NCBI GenBank assembly: GCA_023460955.1
Contig: JAEWOH010000076.1
Span: 5,586-69,585, forward strand
Reading direction: 5' to 3'
From: Bacillota bacterium
Lineage (GTDB): Bacteria > Bacillota > Clostridia > Acetivibrionales > DSM-1351
DNA length: 64,000 nucleotides
Below, in pieces: positions 42,260 to 51,882 of the stretch. The notes below the pieces were generated by a model. The model was not told the origin of the DNA. It searched no databases and was given only the letters and a program-made list of their open reading frames with translations. The translations under genes and the position numbers were made by a program. Within the stretch, counting starts at the first letter, position 1. Every line of letters starts with the position of its first letter.

Positions 42260-42997
42260 ATGCGAAATATAAAGCTAACAATAGAATATGATGGTACTAA
42301 TTATCACGGCTGGCAAGTACAGAAGAATGCTGTAACCGTTCAGGAGAAGGTGGAGAAAGCAGTGTCCCAGCTGCTTGGAGCTCAAACCGGGGTTGTAGGC
42401 TGCAGCAGGACAGATGTTGGAGTTCACGCCTATGGTCAGGTTGCGCATTTCTACACAGAGTCAGGCATACCGGGAGAAAAGTTTTCTTATGCACTAAACA
42501 ATTTCTTACCCGGTGATATAGTGATACAGAAATCCGAAGAGGTACCTGAGGACTTTCACGCAAGATATTCCTCAAAAGGTAAAAAGTATAGATATCTCAT
42601 TCATAATTCTGCCCATCAGTCTGCATTAATGCGCAACCGGGCATGTCATGTGAGGCCGGAGCTGGATTTCGAACAGATGAGAAAAGCTGCGGCACATTTT
42701 GTGGGAGAACTTGATTTTGCAGCTTTTCAGGCAACGGGAGGGCAAGTCCGCAGCACGGTGAGAGAAATCTACAGCATGAGTGCGGTTAAGAAAGAGGACA
42801 ACCTTATTGAGCTTGAGGTTACAGGGAATGGTTTTTTGTACAACATGGTCAGAATAATTGCGGGAACGCTGGTATACGTTGGAATGGGGAAGCTCAAGGA
42901 AAGCGATATTCCGGGAATTATAAGCGGACTTGACCGGACGAAAGCCGGGAAGACAGCTCCGGCGCAGGGGTTGTACCTTATGGAAATATATTATTAA
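42260..42997 (+). CDS. truA: tRNA pseudouridine(38-40) synthase TruA
   Basis: TruA modifies U38-U40 in the anticodon arm. The catalytic Asp lies in CSRTDVGVHAYGQ (about residue 52); other family motifs are YDGTNYHGWQVQ at the N-terminus and GNGFLYNMVRIIAGTLV. The 245-residue length is normal, and location after ecfT is standard for Firmicutes. Confidence 0.97.
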   Translation: MRNIKLTIEYDGTNYHGWQVQKNAVTVQEKVEKAVSQLLGAQTGVVGCSRTDVGVHAYGQVAHFYTESGIPGEKFSYALNNFLPGDIVIQKSEEVPEDFHARYSSKGKKYRYLIHNSAHQSALMRNRACHVRPELDFEQMRKAAAHFVGELDFAAFQATGGQVRSTVREIYSMSAVKKEDNLIELEVTGNGFLYNMVRIIAGTLVYVGMGKLKESDIPGIISGLDRTKAGKTAPAQGLYLMEIYY

Positions 42998-43123
42998 GAA
43001 GTGATATGTGTTAAAGGCAGCAGCATATACAATAAAATACTAATATTACTTTTAGTGATATCTTTAATGATTGGATATGATTTTATTAGTCATATATATT
43101 AAATATAAAATGGGGGGAATATT

Positions 43124-43864
43124 ATGGTAATAGCTTTGGCACAAACAAGTCCAATAATAGGAGACATAGACTATAATCTGAAGGAACACTGTGAATTCAT
43201 AAAGTTAGCTAGCGGTCATGGAGCTGACTTAATTGCATTTCCTGAGATGTCTCTTACTGGCTATGTAAGGGATACAGCAAGTGAACTTTCCTTTAAAGAA
43301 AATGACCCGCGGTTGGAAGCATTGAGAAAACTAGCAGTTGAAAACAATATTATTATAATAGCTGGTGCTCCCATAAGTATGGGAACTGAAATGTATATCG
43401 GTTCCTTCGTACTGTTTCCTGATAATAATATCTCAATATATACAAAGCAATTTCTTTATACAGGAGAGGAAGTATTCTTTAAACCAAGTTTTGATTATAA
43501 TCCTTTGATCAAACTTGACACTGATTTTATTCGATTGGCTATCTGTGCGGACATTATGAACCCCGAACATCCTAAAAACCAAAATGCCGCTGGAGCAACA
43601 GTCTACATAGCAGGTATCTGCTTCTCAGAAGCTTCCATTAACAATGCCCATAAGGTTTTAAGCGATTACGCGCGAATATACTCCATGCCGGTGTTAATGT
43701 CAAATGTATGTGGAGAATTCTACGGAATACAGGCTGGAGGAAAAAGTGCTATATGGTCTGAGAAAGGTGATTGCATAGCTGAATTGAATGGAACAGACCG
43801 CGGTTTGTTATTGGCAAGTAAGAATGGGGATGTATGGACCGGAGAAGTGGTGCGGAAAGATTAA
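43124..43864 (+). CDS. Carbon-nitrogen hydrolase (nitrilase superfamily)
   Basis: The Glu-Lys-Cys triad is visible: Glu in FPEMSLTGY (about residue 41), Lys in YTKQFLYTGEE (about 107) and Cys in LAICADIMNPEHP (about 140). The fold acts on amides or nitriles by a thioester mechanism. It has 246 residues and no fused domain, so it could be an omega-amidase-like or other small amidase; the substrate is unclear. A terminator follows it. Confidence 0.88.
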   Translation: MVIALAQTSPIIGDIDYNLKEHCEFIKLASGHGADLIAFPEMSLTGYVRDTASELSFKENDPRLEALRKLAVENNIIIIAGAPISMGTEMYIGSFVLFPDNNISIYTKQFLYTGEEVFFKPSFDYNPLIKLDTDFIRLAICADIMNPEHPKNQNAAGATVYIAGICFSEASINNAHKVLSDYARIYSMPVLMSNVCGEFYGIQAGGKSAIWSEKGDCIAELNGTDRGLLLASKNGDVWTGEVVRKD

Positions 43865-43961
43865 TCCTTTTACAATTATTTAATTTTTATCTTTACTCTC
43901 GATTATATGTAGATTAGAGCCATAACGACTATATAAATATAAATTTACATCATAAAGTGAA

Positions 43962-43987
43962 AAGTCTCATTATTTGAGGCTTTTTTT
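43962..43987 (+). terminator. Intrinsic terminator after the nitrilase-family gene
   Basis: AAGTCTCA (43962-43969) pairs with TGAGGCTT (43975-43982), followed by a run of seven T. Confidence 0.8.
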
Positions 43988-44144
43988 AATTACACAGTTA
44001 TTGGAGTTAGCATTAATAATATTGTTTTTTTATGAAATTACATTTTATATTAATAATTTTTAATAATTTTCCCATTACTATTTAATTTTTTGGTTTTACT
44101 ATGGTAGGTGTATGAGTTAATATTTACATTCTACATAAGTGTCA

Positions 44145-46478
44145 ATGAAGAAAGGATTAAAAATGATTATACAGAACTTCAGGCATAAGAAATTGCAGAC
44201 CGTACTAATATTTCTTATAATTCTACTTTGCTCCATGCTGTTAACCTCATCAGTCAGTATTCTGATATCTCTGGATAAACCTTTTCAGGATTTTGCCGAG
44301 GAATGCCAGTCACCGTCGGCATATGTTTTCCCGCAAAATTTGGATGATAATGGTGTATACCTACTTGGAAAACAGTTTTCAGAGCTCAATGAAATACAAA
44401 GAGTTGAATACAAAAAATTTCACTATATTTCTGAGGAACTGTTATACAATGGAAAAAAGCTCGAAGGTTTCTATAAATTAACTGAATATAACCCGAAAAT
44501 CAATAAAAATGAGCGTTATCTTGAAGGAAGTAAAGCCATCATAAACACACTTCCACCTGATGAATGCATTTTACCTGCTTGTGTCAGCAATGAATATAAT
44601 ATTCACACCGGGGATAACATCGTAATTAAATTGTCTGGAAGAACACTTCAATATACCGTAAGGGGAGTATACTCAGATCCGTATAATACTTCAACTGCTT
44701 TTGACAGTGATATTCTGGTAAAGCAACTCCCAACAGACATAAACTATGGCTTGCATATAGCTCTATACACTAAAGAGGGAATAAAAGGCAGTCAGATTGA
44801 AGATGCTTTCAGGACAAAAAATAACGGCATGATGTATGGCAATATACAAACTCTGCAGCAAAGAATAGAAAATGGCTTAATTGTAGGAAATATAATTGGT
44901 AGTGTATTCCTTGCTACAGGAATTATTATGTTGCTGGTAAGCTGTCTTATAATAAGTTTCATGATCCGAAACGCCATAATTACGGATGCAAAAACTATTG
45001 CTGTATATAAAACCATAGGGTACACATCTAGGGATATACTGAAGATGTACTTAAGCTTTTATTTCTTAATAGTTTCTGTTGCATGTATATTAGGTATTGG
45101 GAGTTCTGTGTTTATTTCTAACATAATACTCAAATCAATATTTGAAAATATGGGAGAAGTGTCTGCTAACAGTACATTTATTCCCGGAGTTTTATGTTAC
45201 CTTATAATCGGAACAATTGTAATCGGACTTATATATATGATTATAAATAAAGCAAAAAGCTTGAGACCGGTAGCTGCTTTGAGTGGTGTTACAGAAAACG
45301 GTACACAAAAGAGAAAGAATTTCACAGGAAATTCCAAGCTTCAATTTTCACCCTTGGGCATTACTATACGGAATATAACACGAAACAAAAGGGGTGCGCT
45401 AAGTACAATTCTAACTGCCATTTTAACAATTTTCAGTGTTAATTTTGCTGTTATATCTCTGGATATGGCAAATACTATGAAGGAAAACAATGACTTCTGG
45501 CTTGGAATAGACAAGTCTGATGTGCTTATCGAGGTCACAGATAATACCCAATTTGATAAAGTTCTTAAGACAATTATAGAGGATAAAAGGGTAAATCATT
45601 TTTTTAAGAATAAATTGGGAGACAGAGTCAGTATCAAGTGGAGAGAGGGTATAAACGTGACTGCTATGGACGCATTTGTATATGATGACTTTAAAGATAC
45701 AAAGCTTCCTGTTGTAAGAGGCAGAAATCCTATAAACGTTGACGAAATAGCAATTTCAACAAAAATTGCAGCTTCATTAAATAAAGAAATGGGAGATTAC
45801 CTGGAGATTTATTTAAACAGCAGTATTAAAGTAAGGCTATTAATAACAGGCATATTTCAAACCTATTATCAGCTAGGTGACTGCTGCCGTCTGCTGACCG
45901 ATACATATAAACAAAATAATGGAGCTATAACCTATTCGAATATTTCAGTCTACTTAAATCCGAAGGAGAATTCAGATTTTTTTGTTAAAGATATACAACA
46001 AAAAATTAATGGAAGAGGCAATGTTATAGCGAGAACTGAAGCTTTTGGAGGCATAATGAACATGATAGTCAGGCCGCAGAAAAATGCAATCCCTCCTGTG
46101 ACTGCACTTATTCTACTGATAGGAGCCATAAATATATTTTGTATAGTGATGCTGAAAAATGCTGTGAACCAGAAAATAAACGGGATATATAAATGCATTG
46201 GGTATACCAGCGGACATCTGATTTTGTCAAATATATACTATGTAGCAATGATTGCGGTATCATCGATGGCAGTAGCAATTCCCATGATACTAAAACTCTA
46301 TCCTGTGATCATGAAGTCAAGTCTGAGCATGTTTGGTTTTCTGGAATATCCCGTTTCCTACAACTTGTGGCATATAGTGATTTCAAATATAGGAGTTGTA
46401 ATTATGTTTGTAATTAGTACACTTATTTCCTCCAGATCATTAAAAAATATTAAAGTACGGGATTTGGTACAGGAATAA
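44145..46478 (+). CDS. FtsX-type ABC transporter permease
   Basis: This 777-residue permease has a membrane segment near the N-terminus (residues about 19-40), a long extracytoplasmic domain, an FtsX block of three helices at about 245-375, a second extracytoplasmic domain at about 430-640 and a second FtsX block at about 650-775. The layout matches exporters of the MacB/BceB/VexF kind, often for antimicrobial peptides or lipids. ATG at 44145 is given; GTG at 44139 and ATG at 44163 (with AAAGGA 6 nt upstream) are real alternatives. The ATPase, response regulator and kinase genes follow. Confidence 0.88.
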   Translation: MKKGLKMIIQNFRHKKLQTVLIFLIILLCSMLLTSSVSILISLDKPFQDFAEECQSPSAYVFPQNLDDNGVYLLGKQFSELNEIQRVEYKKFHYISEELLYNGKKLEGFYKLTEYNPKINKNERYLEGSKAIINTLPPDECILPACVSNEYNIHTGDNIVIKLSGRTLQYTVRGVYSDPYNTSTAFDSDILVKQLPTDINYGLHIALYTKEGIKGSQIEDAFRTKNNGMMYGNIQTLQQRIENGLIVGNIIGSVFLATGIIMLLVSCLIISFMIRNAIITDAKTIAVYKTIGYTSRDILKMYLSFYFLIVSVACILGIGSSVFISNIILKSIFENMGEVSANSTFIPGVLCYLIIGTIVIGLIYMIINKAKSLRPVAALSGVTENGTQKRKNFTGNSKLQFSPLGITIRNITRNKRGALSTILTAILTIFSVNFAVISLDMANTMKENNDFWLGIDKSDVLIEVTDNTQFDKVLKTIIEDKRVNHFFKNKLGDRVSIKWREGINVTAMDAFVYDDFKDTKLPVVRGRNPINVDEIAISTKIAASLNKEMGDYLEIYLNSSIKVRLLITGIFQTYYQLGDCCRLLTDTYKQNNGAITYSNISVYLNPKENSDFFVKDIQQKINGRGNVIARTEAFGGIMNMIVRPQKNAIPPVTALILLIGAINIFCIVMLKNAVNQKINGIYKCIGYTSGHLILSNIYYVAMIAVSSMAVAIPMILKLYPVIMKSSLSMFGFLEYPVSYNLWHIVISNIGVVIMFVISTLISSRSLKNIKVRDLVQE

Positions 46479-46555
46479 GTATATTAATTTTCAAAAAACC
46501 ATGAACTGCTCTTAATTACTGTTTACCGCTGCAAAGCAGCGAGATGGGAGATATT

Positions 46556-47314
46556 ATGAAAAATGTAATTATTAAAACTGATTTATTATGTAAAAGCTTC
46601 ATAAGTGATGGCGAAATCAATAATGTTATAAAAAATATGGATTTAGAAATATATGATGGGGACTTTACAGTAATAATGGGAAGCTCAGGTTCAGGTAAAT
46701 CAACCTTGTTGTATATGTTGAGCGGGATGGACAATGTAACTACCGGCAAGGTTTTCTTTGACGGCGCAGACATTACAAGGTTAAAGGAAAAAGATCTATC
46801 GAAATTAAGGAAACACAAGCTGGGTTTTGTTTTTCAAGGAATAAATCTCATTCCAAACCTCAATGTCTATGAGAACATTATGAGTCCTACATATAAAACG
46901 GCAATGGAACGCAAGGTAATCGAGAAGAGAATAGATGCTCTTCTGGGTAAAATGGAGTTGACTACTCATAAGAAGAAATTTCCAAACCAGATGTCGGGGG
47001 GACAAAAGCAAAAGGTTGCTATATGCAGGGCTTTGATAAACCAGCCCAAGGTGCTGTTTGCCGATGAACCCACAGGCGCTTTGAATTCCTCTCAAGGGCA
47101 GATAGTGTTGGATATCTTCACAAAAGTTAATCGGGAGCAGCAGTCAGTAGTTATGGTAACACATGACCTTAAAGCTGCTCTACGCGGCAATAGAATTATA
47201 TATATTAAAGATGGCAGAATTGATGGAGATCTGAGACTTAACGATTATGACGAAGCGAATGCGACACAAAGAGAAGAAGTGGTGTATAAGTTCTTAAAAC
47301 AAAAAGGCTGGTAG
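46556..47314 (+). CDS. ABC transporter ATP-binding protein (MacB/LolD type)
   Basis: Walker A is GSSGSGKST, the signature MSGGQKQKVAICRAL and Walker B VLFADEPTGALNS; the ADEPTGAL form is typical of the LolD/MacB subfamily that partners FtsX-type permeases. ATG at 46556 follows GGGAGA; the in-frame ATG at 46544 is upstream of that site and rejected. It is the partner of the permease encoded 77 nt upstream. Confidence 0.93.
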   Translation: MKNVIIKTDLLCKSFISDGEINNVIKNMDLEIYDGDFTVIMGSSGSGKSTLLYMLSGMDNVTTGKVFFDGADITRLKEKDLSKLRKHKLGFVFQGINLIPNLNVYENIMSPTYKTAMERKVIEKRIDALLGKMELTTHKKKFPNQMSGGQKQKVAICRALINQPKVLFADEPTGALNSSQGQIVLDIFTKVNREQQSVVMVTHDLKAALRGNRIIYIKDGRIDGDLRLNDYDEANATQREEVVYKFLKQKGW

Positions 47315-47435
47315 AACTTGTCTATAACGTGATATTATTTTAATGGATAATTAGTTTGATCCCTGTATATTTTGAGTGTTTATTACGATTGAAGTAAAAA
47401 TATGAAGTAATCACTATTGGTAAAGGGGTAATGGT

Positions 47436-48131
47436 ATGGGGCAAAGAATTCTGATAGTGGAAGATGAAAAAGAGCTGGCAGACATTTTAGGGGCGTATCT
47501 TGAAGTCGAAGGCTTTAACCCTATTATTGCAAAGGATGGACCCGAAGGGCTGAAAGCCTTTAATGAAATGAAGCCTGACCTGATACTGCTGGACATAATG
47601 CTGCCGGGACTTGATGGAATTAATATATGTAAAGAGGTTCGGCAAAAGTCAGACATTCCAGTAATAATGATTTCAGCAAAGAGTGGAGAGATGGATAAAG
47701 TAATAGCGTTGGGAATAGGGGCGGATGATTATGTTACAAAACCCTTTAGTCCGCTTGAACTCGTTGCAAGAGTAAAAGCACAGCTCAGAAGATATGAAAA
47801 ATCCATAGAAACCGGTTACTCAAACAAGGAAGAGATTAATGCAGGAAAGCTCTTATTAAACAAAAGCTCATATACTGCTTTTATAAAGGATACGGAAAAC
47901 AGCGAACTCATATTAACAACAAAAGAGTTTGAAATACTTTTTTTCTTTGCAAAATACCCAAACCAGGTTTTTTCAAAGGAGCAAATATACCAAGGTGTCT
48001 GGGGATATAACGGAATATGTGATGACAACAGTGTTACTGTCTACGTTAACCGTATTCGAGAAAAGCTGGACAGGTTCGGGCTTGATTACATAAAAACTGT
48101 CTGGGGTGCTGGCTACAAGTTTTCGTTTTAG
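47436..48131 (+). CDS. OmpR-family response regulator
   Basis: The receiver domain has acidic residues VEDEKELAD, the phospho-acceptor Asp in LILLDIMLPG (about residue 52) and Lys in YVTKPF (about 102). The C-terminal winged helix (about 135-231) ends VYVNRIREKLDRFGLDYIKTV and GAGYKF, the OmpR/PhoB DNA-binding fold. AAAGGGG precedes the ATG. It probably controls the adjacent ABC exporter in response to the following kinase. Confidence 0.95.
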   Translation: MGQRILIVEDEKELADILGAYLEVEGFNPIIAKDGPEGLKAFNEMKPDLILLDIMLPGLDGINICKEVRQKSDIPVIMISAKSGEMDKVIALGIGADDYVTKPFSPLELVARVKAQLRRYEKSIETGYSNKEEINAGKLLLNKSSYTAFIKDTENSELILTTKEFEILFFFAKYPNQVFSKEQIYQGVWGYNGICDDNSVTVYVNRIREKLDRFGLDYIKTVWGAGYKFSF

Positions 48132-48191
48132 TGCTGTGTATAGTAGAAATGATTTTGATAAATTTTCAGTTTATATTAAGGGGGGCTGCTT

Positions 48192-49569
48192 ATGAACAGC
48201 ATGTATAAGAAAAATATATTTACGGCTGCTATAATAGTAGTCGTTCTTTTTGTTTCAATGCTTTTAAGTATAAACGCATTTTTTAAACTGGATAACAATA
48301 TATACGATAATGACATAAGGCTTCTGGTTGCAGAACAAAAAAATAACATCGAAAATGGAATATATACCAAGGGGAGATTTCCATACATTGTCTTCGGATT
48401 GGACGGGTAAAGTAGATTATAGTGAGCCTCCCTTTAAAGAAAAAACCGGAGAAATAATAAATGTTCAGGAAATGCTTCAGACAGACAAAAGCTTTAGAAC
48501 TGAAAATAAAAGTGACATCAAGGAAGTCTTTGTAATAGAAAGGGAAGGAAAAACCGCAGGCTTTATTGTGTTTTTAGTACCCATAAAGGATATCCTCAGG
48601 GATAGCGAATATTCCAGAACGGTTAAGGTTTTTATTCCTGCAATTATTGGAACACTGATAGGTATTTTAATTGTTTGGGGAAGGGCGCGTTATTTTAACA
48701 GACATATCCTTAATCCTATAAAGGAAATAACTGAATCTGCAAAGGGTATACTCTCTGGAAACTATGATCTTGAGGTAATTCGTACATATGGTAAAACTAT
48801 TGCAGAAAACGAGGTAGGTGATTTAACCTACTCCTATGAATTAATGAGGGATGAATTAAAGCAAAAGCAAATAAGAGAAGAGGTATTAAAAAAATCGCAG
48901 CAGGAATTAATTTCTTGTATATCACATGACCTCAAGACACCCATTTCAACAATTAAAGCTTATAGTGAGGGCCTCCGGGATGGAGTCGCAAAAACAGAAA
49001 AACTTCAAAGGGACTATATAAATATAATTATTGGTAAAACAGATCTTTTGACAGAAATGATAAATGAACTGCTTATAATATCAAACGCACAGTTGAATCA
49101 GCTGGAGATTAATCGCCAAGAGGTTTATTTTCTGGAATACTTCAAATGTATTATTAAAGAGCTTGAGATATATGTAAAACAAAAGGGTATTGATTTCAGC
49201 TACGAAAGTATTACTTCTGATATGCTGGTTAATATAGATACAAAACGAATATCCGAAGTTTTATATAACCTGGTTGAAAATAGTATAAAATATATTGGAG
49301 ACAAGAAAGGCCATATTCAGATTCTGGCTGAAAGAAAAGGAAAAGCCGTATTAATTAAAGTAATAGATAATGGAATAGGTATAAGTCCGGATGACATACC
49401 ACATGTGTTTGATAAATTCTACAGAGCTGAGAAATCCAGAAGTTCACGAATTCCCGGTTCGGGCTTGGGCTTGTCTATATGCAAATATATAGTTGATAGG
49501 CATAACGGTGAAATATATTGCAAAAGCCGCCTTAATCAGGGCTGCGAAATAGGATTTACCATTTATTAA
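48192..49569 (+). pseudogene. Sensor histidine kinase, interrupted by a +1 frameshift at 48408
   Basis: The N-terminal frame (48192-48410) encodes a membrane segment and the start of a sensor region ending PYIVFGLDG, then GGG-TAA. The following frame, entered by skipping T48408, continues KVDYSEPPFKEKTG. It then encodes a second membrane segment (about 48635-48680), HAMP, the H-box SCISHDLKTPIST, the N-box ENSIKYI and the ATP lid DNGIGIS...GSGLGLSICKYIV. Joined, the protein would be 458 residues. AAGGGGGG precedes the ATG at 48192. It may be a true frameshift mutation, a sequencing error, or programmed +1 shifting (see findings). Confidence 0.8.
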
Positions 49570-49641
49570 TTTTAGTTAGAAGATATAGAATTGGTGTAAA
49601 AAAACCTTGCTTACAGGCATATGGGTGCATATATGGGTATT

Positions 49642-49669
49642 TTGGGTAAAAAAAAGAAAATGCTATAAT
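49642..49669 (+). promoter_or_regulatory. Putative distal promoter of rplM-rpsI
   Basis: TTGGGT (49642-49647), 16-bp spacer, TATAAT (49664-49669). Confidence 0.4.
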
Positions 49670-49814
49670 ATTTCTCTATAATACTCGGTATTGCTACGAA
49701 TACATGGTTGTGAGCCGAAAGTGAAATGAATAATCATTATATGAGAGATATGAAGATATAACGAGAAAAATCGAGAGATAACGAGAGGTAAATTAAATTC
49801 TCGGGAATTTATAC

Positions 49815-49843
49815 TTGACATAGTTAAATGAGTATATTAAAAT
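49815..49843 (+). promoter_or_regulatory. Proximal promoter of rplM-rpsI
   Basis: TTGACA (49815-49820), a 17-bp spacer and TAAAAT (49838-49843), a near-consensus sigma-A promoter about 75 bp before rplM. Confidence 0.75.
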
Positions 49844-49849
49844 GTTCTA

Positions 49850-49910
49850 GTGCCTATATACGGTAAACACTGTTTAACATAGACAGTATAGATTTTTAAG
49901 GAGGTAGTAT
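49850..49910 (+). promoter_or_regulatory. Short leader of rplM, possible L13-type leader
   Basis: The 5' untranslated part after the proximal promoter can form ACTGT/ACAGT around 49868-49886 before the GGAGG. Firmicutes rplM genes often carry an L13 leader; assignment here is tentative. The rest of the 49570-49814 interval holds AT-rich sequence and repeats of the kind CGAGAGATAACGAGAG but no gene. Confidence 0.35.
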
Positions 49911-49916
49911 TAAGAA

Positions 49917-50351
49917 ATGAAAACTTTCATGGCAAAAGCGGAACAGATTGAAAGAAAATGGTACATTATTGATGCTGAAGGTAAGCCGCTTGGAAGATTG
50001 GCAAGTGAAGTTGCTGCTATTCTAAGAGGAAAAAATAAGCCAATATTCACACCACACGTTGATACTGGCGATCATGTAATAATACTGAATGCAGAAAAAG
50101 TAGTTCTCACAGGTAAAAAACTTGATCAGAAGCTTTACAGAACTCACTCACTTCATCCAGGCGGATTGAAGGAAGTCAAGTACAAACACTTGATGGAAAA
50201 ACACCCTGAAAGAGCTGTTGAAATTGCTGTAAAGGGAATGCTTCCAAAGAACAGTCTTGGAAGACAGATGTTCAGAAAGCTTAAAGTTTATGCTGGTTCT
50301 GAACATAACCATCAGGCTCAGAAACCTGAAGTACTTGATCTCAATATTTAA
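49917..50351 (+). CDS. rplM: 50S ribosomal protein L13
   Basis: L13 (144 residues) begins MKTFMAKAEQIERKWYIIDA and has LRGKNKPIFTPHVDTGDHV and the GMLPKNSLGRQMFRKLKVYAG motif. It is required early in 50S assembly. It is cotranscribed with rpsI, 18 nt downstream. Confidence 0.98.
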   Translation: MKTFMAKAEQIERKWYIIDAEGKPLGRLASEVAAILRGKNKPIFTPHVDTGDHVIILNAEKVVLTGKKLDQKLYRTHSLHPGGLKEVKYKHLMEKHPERAVEIAVKGMLPKNSLGRQMFRKLKVYAGSEHNHQAQKPEVLDLNI

Positions 50352-50369
50352 TGGAGGGAGGACAAAATA

Positions 50370-50762
50370 ATGGCTAAGGTATATTACTATGGTACAGGAC
50401 GTAGAAAGAAATCAGTAGCAAGAGTTAGACTTGTTCCTGGAGAAGGCAAGATATCAATAAATGACAGAACATTGGAAGACTACTTTGGATTGGATACTTT
50501 GAAGGTTATAGTTAAGCAACCATTAACCCTCACTGATACATTGACAAAGTTTGATGTTATATGTAAGGTTATCGGAGGAGGTTTCACTGGTCAAGCCGGT
50601 GCAATCAGACACGGTATAGCAAGAGCTCTCTTAAAGGCTGATGAAGAACTCAGACCAGCACTTAAGAAGGCAGGTTTCTTGACAAGAGATCCAAGAATGA
50701 AGGAAAGAAAGAAATACGGTCTCAAGAAAGCAAGAAGAGCACCACAGTTCTCAAAGAGATAA
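50370..50762 (+). CDS. rpsI: 30S ribosomal protein S9
   Basis: S9 (130 residues) has YYGTGRRKKSVARVRLVPG and ends KKARRAPQFSKR, the C-terminal tail that touches P-site tRNA. It pairs with rplM as in nearly all bacteria. Confidence 0.98.
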   Translation: MAKVYYYGTGRRKKSVARVRLVPGEGKISINDRTLEDYFGLDTLKVIVKQPLTLTDTLTKFDVICKVIGGGFTGQAGAIRHGIARALLKADEELRPALKKAGFLTRDPRMKERKKYGLKKARRAPQFSKR

Positions 50763-50858
50763 TATGTGGCGGGAAAGGCTTTTATTTACAGGCTTTTCAG
50801 CTGCTATGTTGTGGATTTTGTCGCAACATCGTCGCAACAAATTGCACAGTTTATTCAA

Positions 50859-50895
50859 CACGGCTCGAAAGCATTCGCTTTTAAGCCGTGTTTTT
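50859..50895 (+). terminator. Intrinsic terminator of rplM-rpsI
   Basis: CACGGCT (50859-50865) pairs with AGCCGTG (50884-50890), with an inner AAAGC/GCTTT helix, followed by TTTTT. Confidence 0.85.
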
Positions 50896-51020
50896 ATATG
50901 CTAATATTAGTTTTAACAGGAGAATATACATGAGCGCATCTAATGCAGCATACAAAAAACGCCTTCGCATCGCTCATAATGTATTCGAGCATCCACTTTT
51001 TGTAAAACGTATTTGAATAA

Positions 51021-51260
51021 ATGCAAAGAATGTTTACGTGTCGTGTTGATGAAAAACGGATATCCAAATACGAAAGCGATGCGTATCATAAAGAACTATT
51101 GTGTCGAGAAGGATTTGAGCGTTATTATCCCAAGGAAGTTACCGATGATGATTACTGCGTCTATATATTCACAGCCGAAAATGGATGGTATCATCCCGGT
51201 TCATTCGAGATTGGATATAGGAGAGTTATAATATGCAATTCGAATTTGATAGTGAAATAA
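51021..51260 (+). CDS. Small hypothetical, possibly a gene remnant
   Basis: This 79-codon frame has a protein-like composition (YYPKEVTDDDYCVYIFTAENG, then WYHPGSFEIGYRRV) but no clear ribosome-binding site. Just upstream a 28-codon frame (50930-51016, MSASNAAYKKRLRIAHNVFE...) has CAGGAGA before its ATG, and the two are separated by 4 nt. The pair may be pieces of one decayed gene. I recognise no family. Confidence 0.3.
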   Translation: MQRMFTCRVDEKRISKYESDAYHKELLCREGFERYYPKEVTDDDYCVYIFTAENGWYHPGSFEIGYRRVIICNSNLIVK

Positions 51261-51688
51261 AGCGTCTTGACGGCAAAATTAAATGGAATGTTTTCTATTT
51301 CCCACATTCGGCATTGGAGCATTTTGGAGTAAAAGGCAATATACCAGTTTGCATCACTGTGGATGGGCATGGGTTTGACCATACGCTGCTACCTTCAAAA
51401 AACGGGCATTATTTAGTATATAACGAATTTATCAAGCAGGCTGTTGGTAAGAATCTTGGTGACAGCGTTCATGTAACCTTAGAGAGAGACATTAAAAAGC
51501 GAAATGTTGTAATACCGCTCTATATCGAAAATGCTTTAAAGAACGCTGGAGAATTGGAATCGTTTCTAAAACAGCCAGATTATGCAAAGCGGGAACAGGT
51601 AAACTACATAGAAACTTCAAAAAAAGAAGAAACAAAAACAAATAGGATAAAAGCATTAATAAAGCGGCTTGGTGAGCAAAACTTATAA
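51233..51688 (+). CDS. DUF1905/YdeI-type domain protein
   Basis: The first roughly 85 residues match the DUF1905 pattern (FDSEIKRLDGKIKWNVFYFP, then KNGHYLVYNEFIKQAVGKNLGD, then HVTLERD). The rest (VVIPLYIENALKNAGELESF onward) resembles a YdeI/OmpD-associated domain. Small proteins with this layout are common in Firmicutes and of unknown function. AGGAGAG precedes the ATG at 51233. Confidence 0.75.
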   Translation: MQFEFDSEIKRLDGKIKWNVFYFPHSALEHFGVKGNIPVCITVDGHGFDHTLLPSKNGHYLVYNEFIKQAVGKNLGDSVHVTLERDIKKRNVVIPLYIENALKNAGELESFLKQPDYAKREQVNYIETSKKEETKTNRIKALIKRLGEQNL

Positions 51689-51790
51689 AACTATTAAAAC
51701 GGAGGAAATTTATCCATGACACCATCACCAAACTTGTAAGTGATTATGAAGAGTAATTAATAGGCTACTGATGCAAAAAACGAAGTGTAC

Positions 51791-51819
51791 TTGCTAATAA
51801 ACTTCCAATGTCATATAAT
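51791..51819 (+). promoter_or_regulatory. Promoter of the ArsR-like regulator
   Basis: TTGCTA (51791-51796), 17-bp spacer, TATAAT (51814-51819). The -10 overlaps the shared 16-bp motif at 51813-51828. Confidence 0.55.
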
Positions 51820-51828
51820 TAATTAGAT
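51813..51828 (+). promoter_or_regulatory. Shared 16-bp candidate operator, copy A
   Basis: ATATAATTAATTAGAT is repeated exactly at 53025-53040, before the ABC exporter. Here it covers the -10 and start region of the regulator's promoter, suggesting autoregulation. Confidence 0.45.
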
Positions 51829-51882
51829 TGACATCGAATAAACAGATTCTACATAAACTAGTTTTTTACTAAGGAGAGGATT

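Noticed and set aside
51013..51231. 72-codon frame overlapping 51021-51260
   Set aside because: Of two overlapping frames the other has the more protein-like composition; neither has strong support.
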